DNA of 64,000 nucleotides from Acinetobacter soli. Its GTDB lineage: Bacteria; Pseudomonadota; Gammaproteobacteria; Pseudomonadales; Moraxellaceae. Numbering within the stretch: the stretch's first letter is position 1; every line of letters starts with the position of its first letter. Below, piece by piece: positions 28,403 to 37,654 of the stretch. The notes below the pieces were generated by a model. That model ran no database searches, was not told the origin of the DNA, and was given only the letters and a program-made list of their open reading frames with translations. Both the position numbers and the translations under genes were made by a program. Location: positions 1 through 64,000 of the forward strand of contig NZ_BBNM01000013.1 in the NCBI RefSeq assembly GCF_000760595.1, written 5' to 3'.

Positions 28403-29656
28403 ATGAACGCTCAACAGGATGCTTTTGCCGCATTACGCTATCGTGATTTCTCTATTGTGACCATCAACCAGTTTTGCTTAACGCTGGCCATTTTAATTCA
28501 AGAAATTATCGTTGCGTACTCGTTATATACCATTACCAAAGATCCACTGACTCTGGGCCTGATCGGACTGGCAGAAGCGATTCCATTTATAGGGCTTTCG
28601 CTTTGGGGTGGCTATTTTGCCGATAAGTTCAATAAACAGCGCATTATGAAAATTTGTCTGTTTTTCTCCTTTCCTTTGCCTCTGGTACTTTTGGGGTTAT
28701 TTCATGCTTATACGCTCGGACACTTATCCACCCACAGCTTAGCTTTAGGAATTTATGCCGTAATTTTTGCACTCGGTACGATACGCGGCTTTTATAACCC
28801 GTCGGCCACATCACTTAAACCCTTTCTCATCCCGCGTGAACTCTATGCCAACGGTGCCACATGGACCACGATTGGCTGGCAAAGTGGTGTGATTATTGGT
28901 CCGATGCTGGGCGGTTTTATGCTGGCATATTTAGGTCGAGAAACCAGTCTTATTAGTGTGGCCATATTGCTATTTGTCTGCTTTGTTCTAATTTCTTTAC
29001 TCAAAAAGCGTGTTTTTCCTGCCATTGAACATGATCAGTTATGGAGTAGTTTAAGTGAAGGATTTCGCTTTATCTGGAAAACTAAAATTGTACTTTGGGC
29101 GATTTCATTGGATCTGGCTTCAGTTTTATTTGGTGGCGTGATTGCCTTACTGCCTATTTTTGCTGAAGATATTTTAAAAGTTGGTCCAGCAGGACTCGGC
29201 TATTTACGGGCAGCACCGTCCATTGGCGCGCTGATCACCATGATTGCGCTAACACGTTTTCCACCCACCCAGCATGCTTGGCGCAATATGCTTTTGGCAG
29301 TGGCAGGCTTTGGTGGTTTTACCCTTGTGTTTGCATTTTCAACCCACATGTGGCTTTCGCTCTTCGCACTGGCCATGACCGGTGCATGCGACAGTATTTC
29401 CGTGGTGGTTCGTCAAACGATTTTGCAGATTTTTCCACCTGAAAATATGCGTGGACGCGTTGCAGCAGTCAACGGTATGTTTGTTTCTAGCAGTAACGAA
29501 CTGGGTGCATTTGAATCGGGGCTGGCAGCAAAATATATGGGAACCATCGCAGCAACGGTATTTGGTGGCTGTATGACTCTCGTGGTGGTGGCACTGAGCT
29601 GGGCCAAGACCAAAGATCTGTTTAAAGTCGATATCACTAAAAGTTCAGAACATTAG
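28403..29656 (+). CDS. MFS transporter, EntS-like
   Basis: 417 aa, about 12 predicted helices. N-terminal AALRYRDFSIVTINQFCLTLAILIQEIIVAYSLYTITKDPLTLGLIGLAEAIP and the loop GGYFADKFNKQRIM match the enterobactin-exporter-like/TMEM group of MFS. ENMRGRVAAVNGMFVSSSNELGAFESGLAA is a conserved late loop in this group. Substrate unknown; no siderophore biosynthesis genes are nearby, so an efflux role for siderophore is not supported. It follows rpmI divergently and starts the insertion inside the translation cluster. Confidence 0.83.
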   Translation: MNAQQDAFAALRYRDFSIVTINQFCLTLAILIQEIIVAYSLYTITKDPLTLGLIGLAEAIPFIGLSLWGGYFADKFNKQRIMKICLFFSFPLPLVLLGLFHAYTLGHLSTHSLALGIYAVIFALGTIRGFYNPSATSLKPFLIPRELYANGATWTTIGWQSGVIIGPMLGGFMLAYLGRETSLISVAILLFVCFVLISLLKKRVFPAIEHDQLWSSLSEGFRFIWKTKIVLWAISLDLASVLFGGVIALLPIFAEDILKVGPAGLGYLRAAPSIGALITMIALTRFPPTQHAWRNMLLAVAGFGGFTLVFAFSTHMWLSLFALAMTGACDSISVVVRQTILQIFPPENMRGRVAAVNGMFVSSSNELGAFESGLAAKYMGTIAATVFGGCMTLVVVALSWAKTKDLFKVDITKSSEH

Positions 29657-29737
29657 ACATTTTCTTGTTGCGAGTATTCTTTAAACAGGGAATACTTTCG
29701 CAATATTTTAATTTTAATTTCCTATAAAGAACGACGT

Positions 29738-30472
29738 ATGAAAGCCTTTGTTTATTTGTCTTTACTCCTTTGCGTGCCCTTTGCGCATAGCCATGCACAG
29801 TCACCTGCAGCCAATGTGCAACTGAGCGCTCAAAAAAGTGCTGCACTGCCTGCACATTTAACCACGCGCCTACAATGGGCCAGAACGCCTCAACTTGAAT
29901 ATTCAGATGCCGATTTAAATCAACAAGATCGTGCTGCAATTGTGAGGGTTGTTGCCGATGAAACCGGGCAAATCACGCAAGCGACGATTCAGGAAAGTAC
30001 TGGACTTTCCAAACTGGACAATATGCTGATCAATGCCACCAAAGCGGCTTTGATTCAACCGTTTCAGGTCGATGACACAGCCGTTCCAACCATTGGATAT
30101 CAGGCCTTTACCCTAAAAATCGCGCATGCGCTGAAATCTAACGATTGTGTCTATCGTTTTGATTCTGAACACTGGCGTAAGCAACAGCAAGATAAAAAGG
30201 TACCCTTTCGCTATATCGAACAACCATCATTACAAGTTGATCGTGATGAGCTCAAAGGCAAAGACCGTTACGTTCGGTTGAGCTTTAAGGTTGATAAGGC
30301 CGGAAACGTCACACGCGTTAAAATCAAGAAAGGTTCGGGTATTTACGCGCTGGATGAAAAAGTGATGCAAGCCGTAATGGGGGCCAAAGTTGAGGTCAGT
30401 AAAACCCTATGGCTTTATAAAAAATCGACGCTGAGCGATAAAATCAATTTTTCTTTGGATGCCTGTCAGTAA
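29738..30472 (+). CDS. Secreted protein with two TonB C-terminal-like domains
   Basis: 244 aa. A cleavable signal peptide (MKAFVYLSLLLCVPFAHSHAQ) is followed by two similar modules: residues about 50-128 (DRAAIVRVVADETGQITQATIQESTGLSKLDNMLINATKAALIQPF) and about 165-240 (RYVRLSFKVDKAGNVTRVKIKKGSGIYALDEKVMQAVMGAKVE). Both have the TonB_C beta-alpha pattern. It lacks the N-terminal membrane anchor and Pro-rich spacer of a true TonB, so it is probably soluble in the periplasm. Two cysteines (C-V-Y-R-F and the penultimate C) could form a disulfide. No exbB, exbD or receptor is nearby. Confidence 0.75.
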   Translation: MKAFVYLSLLLCVPFAHSHAQSPAANVQLSAQKSAALPAHLTTRLQWARTPQLEYSDADLNQQDRAAIVRVVADETGQITQATIQESTGLSKLDNMLINATKAALIQPFQVDDTAVPTIGYQAFTLKIAHALKSNDCVYRFDSEHWRKQQQDKKVPFRYIEQPSLQVDRDELKGKDRYVRLSFKVDKAGNVTRVKIKKGSGIYALDEKVMQAVMGAKVEVSKTLWLYKKSTLSDKINFSLDACQ

Positions 30473-30493
30473 TTGTGTCACGTGACTTAAGCA

Positions 30494-30922
30494 TCACATC
30501 ACGCCAAGGTAGAGCAAATAAATACACAAATAACGCCCCGCCTTGGCGATGGTGACCATCAACAAAAAACGATAAAAGTTTTCTTTTAACACACCCGCAA
30601 TAAGGGTAATCGGATCACCAATAATCGGTACCCAGCTTAAAAGCAACGAATAAAACCCATAACGATGATAAATCGCCTGTGCCTTTTGCATATGTTGCTG
30701 CGAAACCGGAAACCATTTTTTATGTTTGAACTGCTCAATCTTGATACCGAGCCACCAATTAACGCATGAGCCAAGTACATTGCCAACCGTCGCCACCAGA
30801 AGAAGTACAACGGCGGGTTGTTGCTTCAATGCTAAAAATGAAAAGAGTATCGCTTCAGACTGTAAGGGCAACAAGGTTGCTGCACCAAAGGCTGAAATAA
30901 ATAACGCCAGATACTGCATCAT
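30494..30922 (-). CDS. YqaA-type small DedA/VTT-superfamily membrane protein
   Basis: 142 aa with about four hydrophobic segments. LPLQSEAILFSFLALKQQPAVVLLLVATVGNVLGSCVNWWLG and RYGFYSLLLSWVPIIGDPITLIAGVLKENFYRFLLMVTIAKAGRYLC match the YqaA family, in which the Gly/Pro-rich re-entrant segment and the IGDP motif are typical. Relatives flip lipids or polyprenyl phosphates; function of this branch is not settled. Convergent with the TonB_C-like gene. Confidence 0.85.
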   Translation of the reverse strand: MMQYLALFISAFGAATLLPLQSEAILFSFLALKQQPAVVLLLVATVGNVLGSCVNWWLGIKIEQFKHKKWFPVSQQHMQKAQAIYHRYGFYSLLLSWVPIIGDPITLIAGVLKENFYRFLLMVTIAKAGRYLCIYLLYLGVM

Positions 30923-31036
30923 GCTGTATTGAGTAAGATGAATAAATCGATGGACTACTATGTCAGATTAATAAAAAATGTCCATCATTATGGACATTTG
31001 ATCAACACGCACGGTACATGATTTGGCAACGCCAAT

Positions 31037-31657
31037 TTAAACAATACTCAACGATAAGGCTTTTTGTACAGCCGGTCGAGCGGTTAAACGCTCAATATAA
31101 TCCTGCACATACGGATAGTCGTGCAGATCAATCGACTGCCATTCATGACGCAGTGCCCAAGGCAGAATCGCCATGTCTGCAATTGAATACTCACCTGCCA
31201 CAAACTTCTGACCAATCAACTGGGTATTGAGCACCTTGTATAAACGCTTACTTTCTGTGACATAGCGATCAATCGCATACGGAATTTTTTCTGGTGCAAA
31301 ACGGCCAAAATGGTGGTTTTGTCCAAGCATCGGGCCAAATCCACCCATTTGCCACATCAACCATTGTTCAACTTCTACGCGCGCCTGCTCATCGGTCGGA
31401 TAAAACATGCCGGTTTTTCTGCCTAAATATTGCAAGATAGCACCCGACTCAAAAATTGAAATCGGTTGGCCATGTGGGCCGTTTTGATCAACGATTGCAG
31501 GAATTTTGTTATTTGGTGAGATGCGTAAAAAATCAGGCTGAAACTGATCGTTGTCTAGGATATTGATGGGATAAATCTTGTATTCCAATCCCATTTCTTC
31601 AAGCGCGATGGTGATTTTGTGTCCATTGGGTGTACCCCAATAATATAGGTCGATCAT
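31037..31657 (-). CDS. yfcG: Glutathione S-transferase family disulfide-bond oxidoreductase, YfcG-like
   Basis: 206 aa. The N-terminus MIDLYYWGTPNGHKITIALEEMGLEYKIYPINI closely follows E. coli YfcG, including TPNGHKI that binds glutathione; FLRISPNNKIPAIVDQNGP and FESGAILQYLGRKTG complete the thioredoxin-like domain. The C-terminal helical domain has LMWQMGGFGPMLGQNHHF, also YfcG/YghU-like. The expected activity is disulfide reduction with two bound glutathiones. Confidence 0.85.
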   Translation of the reverse strand: MIDLYYWGTPNGHKITIALEEMGLEYKIYPINILDNDQFQPDFLRISPNNKIPAIVDQNGPHGQPISIFESGAILQYLGRKTGMFYPTDEQARVEVEQWLMWQMGGFGPMLGQNHHFGRFAPEKIPYAIDRYVTESKRLYKVLNTQLIGQKFVAGEYSIADMAILPWALRHEWQSIDLHDYPYVQDYIERLTARPAVQKALSLSIV

Positions 31658-31819
31658 GAAATACCTTCTTATCCTATTTTTCTATCTATGATTGTTTGTG
31701 TACGTTTATAACATGATTTTCATGTTCTAGAAGCAGCACCAAACAGGTTTTATTCTAACAGTCACTTTGCTTAACAACCTTAAAGAAAATCACAAGATGA
31801 GAATTTTAAAAATTATCCT

Positions 31820-31850
31820 TGAAAAAATGATAAGTGAACTTATATCTAAA
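31820..31850 (+). promoter_or_regulatory. Predicted hsp20 promoter, possibly heat-shock type
   Basis: CTTGAAA (31820-31826) matches a sigma-32 -35 element well; the -10 candidate around CTTATATCTA (31841-31850) matches less well and can also be read as sigma-70 TATATC with a 16-bp spacer. A 6-bp inverted repeat ATAAGT-GA-ACTTAT (31832-31845) overlaps the spacer. Leader length would be about 100 nt. Confidence 0.45.
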
Positions 31851-31881
31851 AAGGCAATGATCATCTGATATTGCACATGAA

Positions 31882-31950
31882 TTGTGGATGCACAGTCATC
31901 ACAATGCATATTTCTTATTTATAGACTTTGCTGAACCATCAGGAGGTTTT
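31882..31950 (+). promoter_or_regulatory. Candidate ROSE-like RNA thermometer in the hsp20 leader
   Basis: Two hairpins are visible. The first is a 9-bp stem with one bulged G (31882-31891 with 31898-31906). The second hides the Shine-Dalgarno: CTGA (31931-31934), loop ACCA, TCAG (31939-31942), extended by a G30/G43 mismatch, U29-A44, and U28/U27 with G45/G46. The pairing of UUGCU (31928-31932) with the AGGA of AGGAGG through a G-G mismatch is the known hallmark of ROSE elements. Temperature response is inferred from this structure. Confidence 0.6.
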
Positions 31951-31954
31951 ATCA

Positions 31955-32413
31955 ATGAGTACTGTAAGTCTAAGTCCGTTATTTCGTCGTAGCATCGGTT
32001 TTGATCGTTTAAATGATTTATTTGATTATGCGATGCAATCTGAAGCACCTAACTATCCGCCGTATAACATCGAAAAACTCGGTGATAACCAATATAAAAT
32101 TGTGGTTGCAACCGCAGGCTTCGATCAAAATGAGCTCAGCATTCATCTCGAAAATCAGGTGCTGACCATTTCGGGTAAACCAGATGAAGAGCAGCAAAAT
32201 GCAGCGGTAGAATATTTACATAAAGGCATCGCACGTCGTTCATTTAAATTGTCGTTACGTTTAGATGAACATATTGAAGTGCAGCAGGCCGATTATGCAA
32301 ATGGTCTACTCAAGATTGAGTTGCAACGCATAATTCCTGAAGAGAAATTGCCGCGCCATATTCCGATCGGTTCATCAAAGACCGTGAGCAAAATTGAAAA
32401 CCGCGACGAATAA
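31955..32413 (+). CDS. Small heat-shock protein Hsp20/IbpA family
   Basis: 152 aa from ATG 31955, which follows AGGAGG by 8 nt. N-terminal arm SLSPLFRRSIGFDRLNDLFDYA, alpha-crystallin domain from YPPYNIEKLGDNQYKIVVATAGFDQNELSIHLENQVLTISGKP to ARRSFKLSLRLDEHIEV and NGLLKIELQRIIPEEKLPRHIPI, where an IPEE motif replaces the usual IxI-containing tail. It holds unfolding proteins for DnaK/ClpB. IbpA is the closest type. Its leader carries a likely thermometer. Confidence 0.93.
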   Translation: MSTVSLSPLFRRSIGFDRLNDLFDYAMQSEAPNYPPYNIEKLGDNQYKIVVATAGFDQNELSIHLENQVLTISGKPDEEQQNAAVEYLHKGIARRSFKLSLRLDEHIEVQQADYANGLLKIELQRIIPEEKLPRHIPIGSSKTVSKIENRDE

Positions 32414-32423
32414 ATTCAGTCAT

Positions 32424-32454
32424 AAAAAAACGCAGCGATTAGGCTGCGTTTTTT
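32424..32454. terminator. Bidirectional terminator between hsp20 and infC
   Basis: AAAAAACGCAGC, loop GATTAG, GCTGCGTTTTTT between converging genes. Confidence 0.92.
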
Positions 32455-32467
32455 ATTTGGATATAAC

Positions 32468-33019
32468 TTACTTTTTCTTTTTCGGTCCAAGTAACATACC
32501 CATTTGACGACCTTCCATTTTTGGTGCTTGTTCAACAACACCATAATCTGTCACGTCTGCTTCAATTTTTTGCAACTGAGCAAGACCCAACTGTTGATGT
32601 GCCATTTCACGACCACGGAAACGCAATGTGATTTTAACTTTGTTACCTTCTTCAAGGAACTTTAAAATCGCACGAAGTTTGACCTGATAATCACCTACAT
32701 CCGTTGCTGGACGTAGTTTGATTTCTTTCACTTGCACCTGATGCTGTTTTTTCTTCGCATCTTTTTGCTTTTGCTTTAGGTCAAACAAGTGCTTGTTGTA
32801 ATCCATGATTTTACAAACAGGTGGTTCTGCATTCGCCACGATCTCGACCAAATCGAGTTCGACTTCTTCTGCAGCACGCAACGCTTCATTTAATGAAACG
32901 ATTCCTTTTTGTTCCCCATCTGCACCAACGAGACGCACTTCTTTAGAACGAATCTCGTCATTAATCGCAGGACGGTTACTCTTTGCACCTTGTTGTTGGT
33001 TACGGTCAGGCTGTTTAAT
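32468..33019 (-). CDS. infC: Translation initiation factor IF-3, AUU start
   Basis: 183 aa when begun at ATT (plus 33017-33019), 5 nt after the thrS stop. The frame upstream of the first GTG (32938) is open and encodes [16 protein letters not shown] and [11 protein letters not shown], which matches the conserved IF-3 N-terminus (RINxEIRxxEVRL), so the GTG start would delete essential sequence. The N-domain ([23 protein letters not shown]) and C-domain ([35 protein letters not shown]) are full. An AUU start is the known device by which IF-3 represses its own translation in E. coli. Confidence 0.95.
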   Translation of the reverse strand: MKQPDRNQQQGAKSNRPAINDEIRSKEVRLVGADGEQKGIVSLNEALRAAEEVELDLVEIVANAEPPVCKIMDYNKHLFDLKQKQKDAKKKQHQVQVKEIKLRPATDVGDYQVKLRAILKFLEEGNKVKITLRFRGREMAHQQLGLAQLQKIEADVTDYGVVEQAPKMEGRQMGMLLGPKKKK

Positions 33020-33024
33020 CTCTC

Positions 33025-34947
33025 TTACTCCACAATGTACCGGCCACGTTCGGCAACGGCAGATTTCACCAAGTCGACGAATGCATCGATTGACATGGTA
33101 CCTAAATTTTTTCCTGAGCGAGTACGAACATTAACAGTACCTTCCTCAACCTCGCGGTCACCTAATACTAAAAGGTACGGAATACGCTCAAGTGTACGCT
33201 CACGAATCTTAAAGCCGATTTTCTCATTTCTCAAGTCAGAAATCGCTCTAAGACCATTTTCTTTGAGTTTTGCCACTACAGATTCACAGGCTTGAGCTTG
33301 AGAATCGGTAATATTCATTACACATGCTTGTACAGGCGCCAACCAAGGTGGCATAAACCCAGCATAGTGTTCAATAAGTATACCAATAAAACGCTCGAAA
33401 CTGCCAAGTATTGCACGATGCAACATCACAGGCTGGTCACGTTCATTGTCTTCTGTCACAAAAGAGGCATCTAGACGGATTGGCAAGTTGAAGTCACATT
33501 GAATAGTACCGCACTGCCAGACACGGCCCAAGCAGTCTTTCAATGAAAATTCGATTTTCGGACCGTAGAATGCACCTTCACCTGGCTGTAATTCCCACTC
33601 AAGACCCGCAGCATCCAAGGCATCTGCCAAAGATTTTTCTGCAAGATCCCAAAGTGCATCATCACCCACACGTTTTTCAGGGCGCGTAGACAATTTCATT
33701 TGTACATCTTCAAAACCGAAGTCTTTATAGACATCAAGCGTCAATTGAATAAAGTCTGCCACTTCCTTGCCAATCTGTTCTTTGGTACAGAAGATATGCC
33801 CATCGTCTTGCGTAAAGCCACGTACACGCATAATGCCGTGCAATGAACCTGACGGCTCGTTACGGTGACACGAACCAAACTCAGCCAAACGCACAGGAAG
33901 GTCACGGTACGATTTCAAACCTTGATTGAACACTTGTACGTGACACGGACAGTTCATTGGCTTAACGGCATAGTTACGGCTTTCTGAATGTGTGGTAAAC
34001 ATGTTTTCTGCATAATTGGCAGCATGTCCCGACTTTTCCCAAAGCGTAAAGTCGACAATTTGCGGCGTACGGACTTCTTGGTAGCCGTTGTCTTGCTGAA
34101 CTTTACGCATGTATTGTTCAAGCGCTTGATAAATCGTCCAGCCATTGGCGTGCCAAAACACCATACCCGGTGCTTCTTCTTGCATATGAAACAGATTCAG
34201 TGCCTTACCGATTTTACGGTGGTCACGTTTTTCAGCTTCTTCAATACGTTTTACATATGCAGCCAGCTCTTTTTTGTCTGCCCATGCTGTACCGTAAATA
34301 CGCTGCAACTGTTCATTTTTCGCATCACCGCGCCAGTATGCACCCGAAATCTTGGTCAGTTTAAAGTTTTTCAAGAATTTGGTGTTGGGCACATGTGGTC
34401 CACGGCACATGTCCACATATTCCTGATGGAAATATAAACCCATCGCCGTTTCATCAGGCATATCATCGATCAAACGCAGCTTGTAGGTTTCACCACGCGC
34501 TGAGAATTCTTTGATGACCTCTTCACGAGGCGTCATTTTCTTAATGACATCATAGTCTTGATCGATCAGCTGCTTCATGCGTGCTTCAATTGCAGCCATG
34601 TCGTCTAGCGTAAAAGGTTTTGGACTAAAGATGTCGTAGTAAAACCCTTCTTCGATGACCGGACCAATCACCATCTGTACATCAGGGAACAATTGCTTAA
34701 CCGCATGGCCAACCAAATGTGCACAAGAATGGCGAATGATTTCGACACCTTCTGGGTCTTTTGGAGTAATAATTTGTAATGTCGCATCTTCAGTGATGAG
34801 ATCACATGCATCGACCAGGCGATCGTTCACTCGACCTGCAACGGTGTTTTTTGCAAGGCCAGGCCCTATACTTTGGGCGACTTGCATAACAGATACAGGC
34901 TGATCAAATGATTTTTGATCACCATTTGGCAATGTGATAATTGGCAT
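33025..34947 (-). CDS. thrS: Threonyl-tRNA synthetase
   Basis: 640 aa from ATG 34947 (AAGGA upstream); the frame extends 11 codons further without a ribosome site. N-terminal TGS domain ([14 protein letters not shown]), editing domain with [17 protein letters not shown] and CRGPHVPNT, class II core with [10 protein letters not shown] (zinc cysteine), [40 protein letters not shown], and [24 protein letters not shown] leading into the anticodon-binding domain. Heads the thrS-infC pair. Confidence 0.98.
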   Translation of the reverse strand: MPIITLPNGDQKSFDQPVSVMQVAQSIGPGLAKNTVAGRVNDRLVDACDLITEDATLQIITPKDPEGVEIIRHSCAHLVGHAVKQLFPDVQMVIGPVIEEGFYYDIFSPKPFTLDDMAAIEARMKQLIDQDYDVIKKMTPREEVIKEFSARGETYKLRLIDDMPDETAMGLYFHQEYVDMCRGPHVPNTKFLKNFKLTKISGAYWRGDAKNEQLQRIYGTAWADKKELAAYVKRIEEAEKRDHRKIGKALNLFHMQEEAPGMVFWHANGWTIYQALEQYMRKVQQDNGYQEVRTPQIVDFTLWEKSGHAANYAENMFTTHSESRNYAVKPMNCPCHVQVFNQGLKSYRDLPVRLAEFGSCHRNEPSGSLHGIMRVRGFTQDDGHIFCTKEQIGKEVADFIQLTLDVYKDFGFEDVQMKLSTRPEKRVGDDALWDLAEKSLADALDAAGLEWELQPGEGAFYGPKIEFSLKDCLGRVWQCGTIQCDFNLPIRLDASFVTEDNERDQPVMLHRAILGSFERFIGILIEHYAGFMPPWLAPVQACVMNITDSQAQACESVVAKLKENGLRAISDLRNEKIGFKIRERTLERIPYLLVLGDREVEEGTVNVRTRSGKNLGTMSIDAFVDLVKSAVAERGRYIVE

Positions 34948-35133
34948 AAAAAAATCCTTAAGGAGTGATGCCCCGCACAATGGAGCATATCACCGCGAGA
35001 TTATGATCGAGGAAAGCCTCAAAAGATAAAAACGGTGGATGGGTTAAATTAAATCGAACCGGAATTTTACACCTCTTCGACCACACTGCAAACCTATTCA
35101 TCAATAAAAGAGCAATTTGATTCAAAATCATAA

Positions 35134-35163
35134 ATTTTATGGGGCTGCAAACCGTATATTCAA
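35134..35163 (-). promoter_or_regulatory. Predicted thrS promoter
   Basis: Minus-strand TTGAAT (plus 35158-35163), 18-bp spacer, TAAAAT (plus 35134-35139). This gives a leader of about 180 nt to the thrS ATG, long enough for a ThrRS-binding operator such as E. coli uses. The 413-nt gap between thrS and the next gene (34948-35360) holds nothing else that I recognise. Confidence 0.45.
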
Positions 35164-35360
35164 GATGTCGTGCTGATTTGTAACGCATGTACTATAGACA
35201 GCACTGGTTTTTTGGCGCTAAAAAATAATTAGAAAAGATGAGTATAAAGCGCCCATTGATTGAGACAAAGTATGCGGCCTAAGACTAAAGCATAAATGAA
35301 TTGAAGCCTTCAAGCGCCTATCTTTTCAAGCAGATTAGAACAATTAGATGGAGTAGAGAC

Positions 35361-37004
35361 ATGGTGAGTGCTTATGATGAGTTTCCACGCACGCCCGCGA
35401 ATTTTGTTGCATTATCACCATTACGATTTTTAGAACGCGCAGCCTATATTTATGCCGAGCAGGCTGCAATCGTTCACGGTTCACGCGTAATTACATGGAA
35501 AGAAACCTATCAGCGTTGCCGACAATTTGCAGCCCAGCTTAAACAACTCGGAATTCAAAAAAACGATACCGTGTCGGTATTGTTACCCAATGTGCCTGCC
35601 ATGATTGAAGCACATTTTGCAGTGCCCATGAGTGGCGCGGTACTCAATACCATTAATACCCGACTCGACGCCAAAACTGTGGCTTTTATGCTTGAACATG
35701 CTGAAAGCAAGGTCTTATTGGTCGATCAGGAATTTGCTGGACTGGCCAAAGCTGCACTTTCGCTGGTAAAACAGAATATTTTTGTGATTGATGTCGACGA
35801 CGCAGAATATGAAAACTGTTTTAGCCCGCCGATTGGTGAAATTGAATACGAAGATTGGCTCTGTGAGGGAGATCCCGAATTTGAATGGACACTTCCCGAC
35901 GACGAATGGGATGCCATCAGTTTAAATTACACATCAGGCACGACGGGTAATCCCAAGGGAGTGGTATATCACCACCGCGGTGCTTACCTGAATGCGGCCA
36001 GCAATATGATGGCTTGCGGTATGACACCTCGCGCCAAATATCTCTGGACTCTGCCTTTGTTTCATTGCAATGGCTGGTGTTTTGCTTGGACGATCGCTGC
36101 CAATGGCGGTACTAACTACTGCTTGCGTAAAGTTGATCCAGCTTTGGTCTTTCAACTGATCGAAAAGCATAAGATCGAGTATTTTTGTGGTGCGCCAATT
36201 GTACTTTCGATGTTGATTAATGCCCCTAAAAATCAGCAGATTGCCTTTGAACATCGTGTTGAGGTACTCGTTGCAGGCGCTGCACCGCCTGCCGCGATTA
36301 TCGAAGGCATGCGCAAGCTAGGCGTAAATGTCACGCATGTATATGGATTGACTGAAACCTACGGCCCATCTGGGCTATGTGCCGCACAGGCTGGCTGGAA
36401 TGACCTGAGCCTAGAAGAACAGGCCAAATTACATGCACGTCAGGGTGTGCCCTATCCGCTTCAAGACAGTATGCGCGTTTTAGACCCCGAGACCCTAAAG
36501 CCCGTACCTGCAGATGGTGAAACACTTGGTGAGATCATGTTTCGCGGCAATATCGTAATGAAAGGCTACCTGAAAAACACTGAAGCCACTCAGGCGGCAT
36601 TTGCAGGAGGCTGGTTTCATTCTGGCGATCTGGCCGTTTGTCAGCCCGATGGTTATGCCAAAATTACTGATCGAGCTAAAGATGTGATCATTTCAGGAGG
36701 AGAAAACATTTCCTCTTTAGAAATTGAAGAGGTGCTATACCGTCATCCTGCCGTGTTGACCGCAGCAGTCGTGGCCAAACCCGATCCGCAATGGCAAGAG
36801 GTTCCCTGCGCATTTATCGAGTTAAAACAGCATGCAGAGGCTACACCTGAAGAAATCATAGAGCATTGCAAAAAAGAACTGGCACGCTTTAAAGTACCCA
36901 AAGATGTAGTGATTGCCGAAATTCCGAAAACATCGACGGGAAAACTACAGAAATTTATTTTACGTGAATGGGCCAAAGAGCGTGCAGTAGGCGAATTTGG
37001 TTAA
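35361..37004 (+). CDS. Acyl-CoA synthetase (AMP-forming), medium/long-chain type
   Basis: 547 aa from ATG 35361 (GGAG 7 nt upstream; the frame is open further upstream). Adenylate-forming P-loop LNYTSGTTGNPKGVVYHHRGA, A5-type motif HVYGLTETYGP, WFHSGDLAVCQPDGYAKITDRAKDVIISGGENISSLEIEE and the C-terminal lysine in PKTSTGKLQKFILRE are all intact. It activates a carboxylic acid to its CoA thioester; overall look is like AlkK-type medium-chain ligases, but the substrate is not determined. Single gene with its own terminator. Confidence 0.9.
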   Translation: MVSAYDEFPRTPANFVALSPLRFLERAAYIYAEQAAIVHGSRVITWKETYQRCRQFAAQLKQLGIQKNDTVSVLLPNVPAMIEAHFAVPMSGAVLNTINTRLDAKTVAFMLEHAESKVLLVDQEFAGLAKAALSLVKQNIFVIDVDDAEYENCFSPPIGEIEYEDWLCEGDPEFEWTLPDDEWDAISLNYTSGTTGNPKGVVYHHRGAYLNAASNMMACGMTPRAKYLWTLPLFHCNGWCFAWTIAANGGTNYCLRKVDPALVFQLIEKHKIEYFCGAPIVLSMLINAPKNQQIAFEHRVEVLVAGAAPPAAIIEGMRKLGVNVTHVYGLTETYGPSGLCAAQAGWNDLSLEEQAKLHARQGVPYPLQDSMRVLDPETLKPVPADGETLGEIMFRGNIVMKGYLKNTEATQAAFAGGWFHSGDLAVCQPDGYAKITDRAKDVIISGGENISSLEIEEVLYRHPAVLTAAVVAKPDPQWQEVPCAFIELKQHAEATPEEIIEHCKKELARFKVPKDVVIAEIPKTSTGKLQKFILREWAKERAVGEFG

Positions 37005-37018
37005 TTTTCATTGAAGTT

Positions 37019-37054
37019 AAAAAGCCCGCTCATACAAATTGAACGGGCTTTTTT
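37019..37054 (+). terminator. Terminator of the acyl-CoA synthetase gene
   Basis: AAAAAGCCCG (37019-37028) and CGGGCTTTTTT (37044-37054), with GTTC-like inner pairing. Confidence 0.88.
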
Positions 37055-37118
37055 GACAAGAATTTTTTAAACGAATTGTATCAGCACAAACTATGGCTGA
37101 TATTTTGTCAGAACACTG

Positions 37119-37652
37119 TTAGTTATCTGATAGCAAAGCCACTTGCTGTACATAATTGAAAAACTTCAGCTTCGAAGCAGCCAGTTCCTCTTCACCCGCA
37201 CCTTGTGTAATATCGCGCTGGATACGCAATACATGCTGACGCAAGGTGTGACGTTCTGATGCATTGTGCAATTTGCTGAACTCGTTGACAGCTGGGTCAC
37301 CCTGCTCGATCATCCGATCAACCCAACGTTGCAACTGTGCTTGTTTCTTTGCACCTTGTTGAGGCGTCAGATACGATAAAATCACCGTTTCATCTTCATT
37401 ACGGAGTAATTTGCCAATGCGCTGATACTGTCGGCGTTTTGCTTCGAATGAGCTAATGGTTTGAACATCTAGCAAGGCATCAATCAAACGTTCATCTACT
37501 GGGAGTTTTTGAATCTGTTTTGCCGAAAGCTGAGCCAGTTGCTCACCCAATGCTGCCATACGCTGTACAGCTTTTTTTTGCTCAGTTTTGCTCGCACGTC
37601 CTTCTAAAGAATCGAAATCATCTTCATTAAAACGCTGGGTACGACGTGCCAC
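37119..37652 (-). CDS. darP: Ribosome-associated protein DarP (YjgA)
   Basis: 177 aa. Family signature pieces: RFNEDDFDSLEGRASKTEQKKAVQRMAALGEQLAQLSAKQIQKLPVDERL and AKRRQYQRIGKLLRNED. The E. coli homologue helps late 50S maturation. Charged, helical, no membrane segment. It lies 2 nt after npr, so the two are co-transcribed. Confidence 0.93.
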   Translation of the reverse strand: MARRTQRFNEDDFDSLEGRASKTEQKKAVQRMAALGEQLAQLSAKQIQKLPVDERLIDALLDVQTISSFEAKRRQYQRIGKLLRNEDETVILSYLTPQQGAKKQAQLQRWVDRMIEQGDPAVNEFSKLHNASERHTLRQHVLRIQRDITQGAGEEELAASKLKFFNYVQQVALLSDN

Positions 37653-37654
37653 GA

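Noticed and set aside
28403..32413. The five-gene insertion as a recent genomic island
   Set aside because: No transposase, integrase, flanking direct repeats or visible change in base composition; it looks like old chromosomal rearrangement.
33988..34437. 149-codon open frame opposite thrS
   Set aside because: Lies wholly within the conserved ThrRS coding region and has no ribosome site; Phe-rich shadow sequence.
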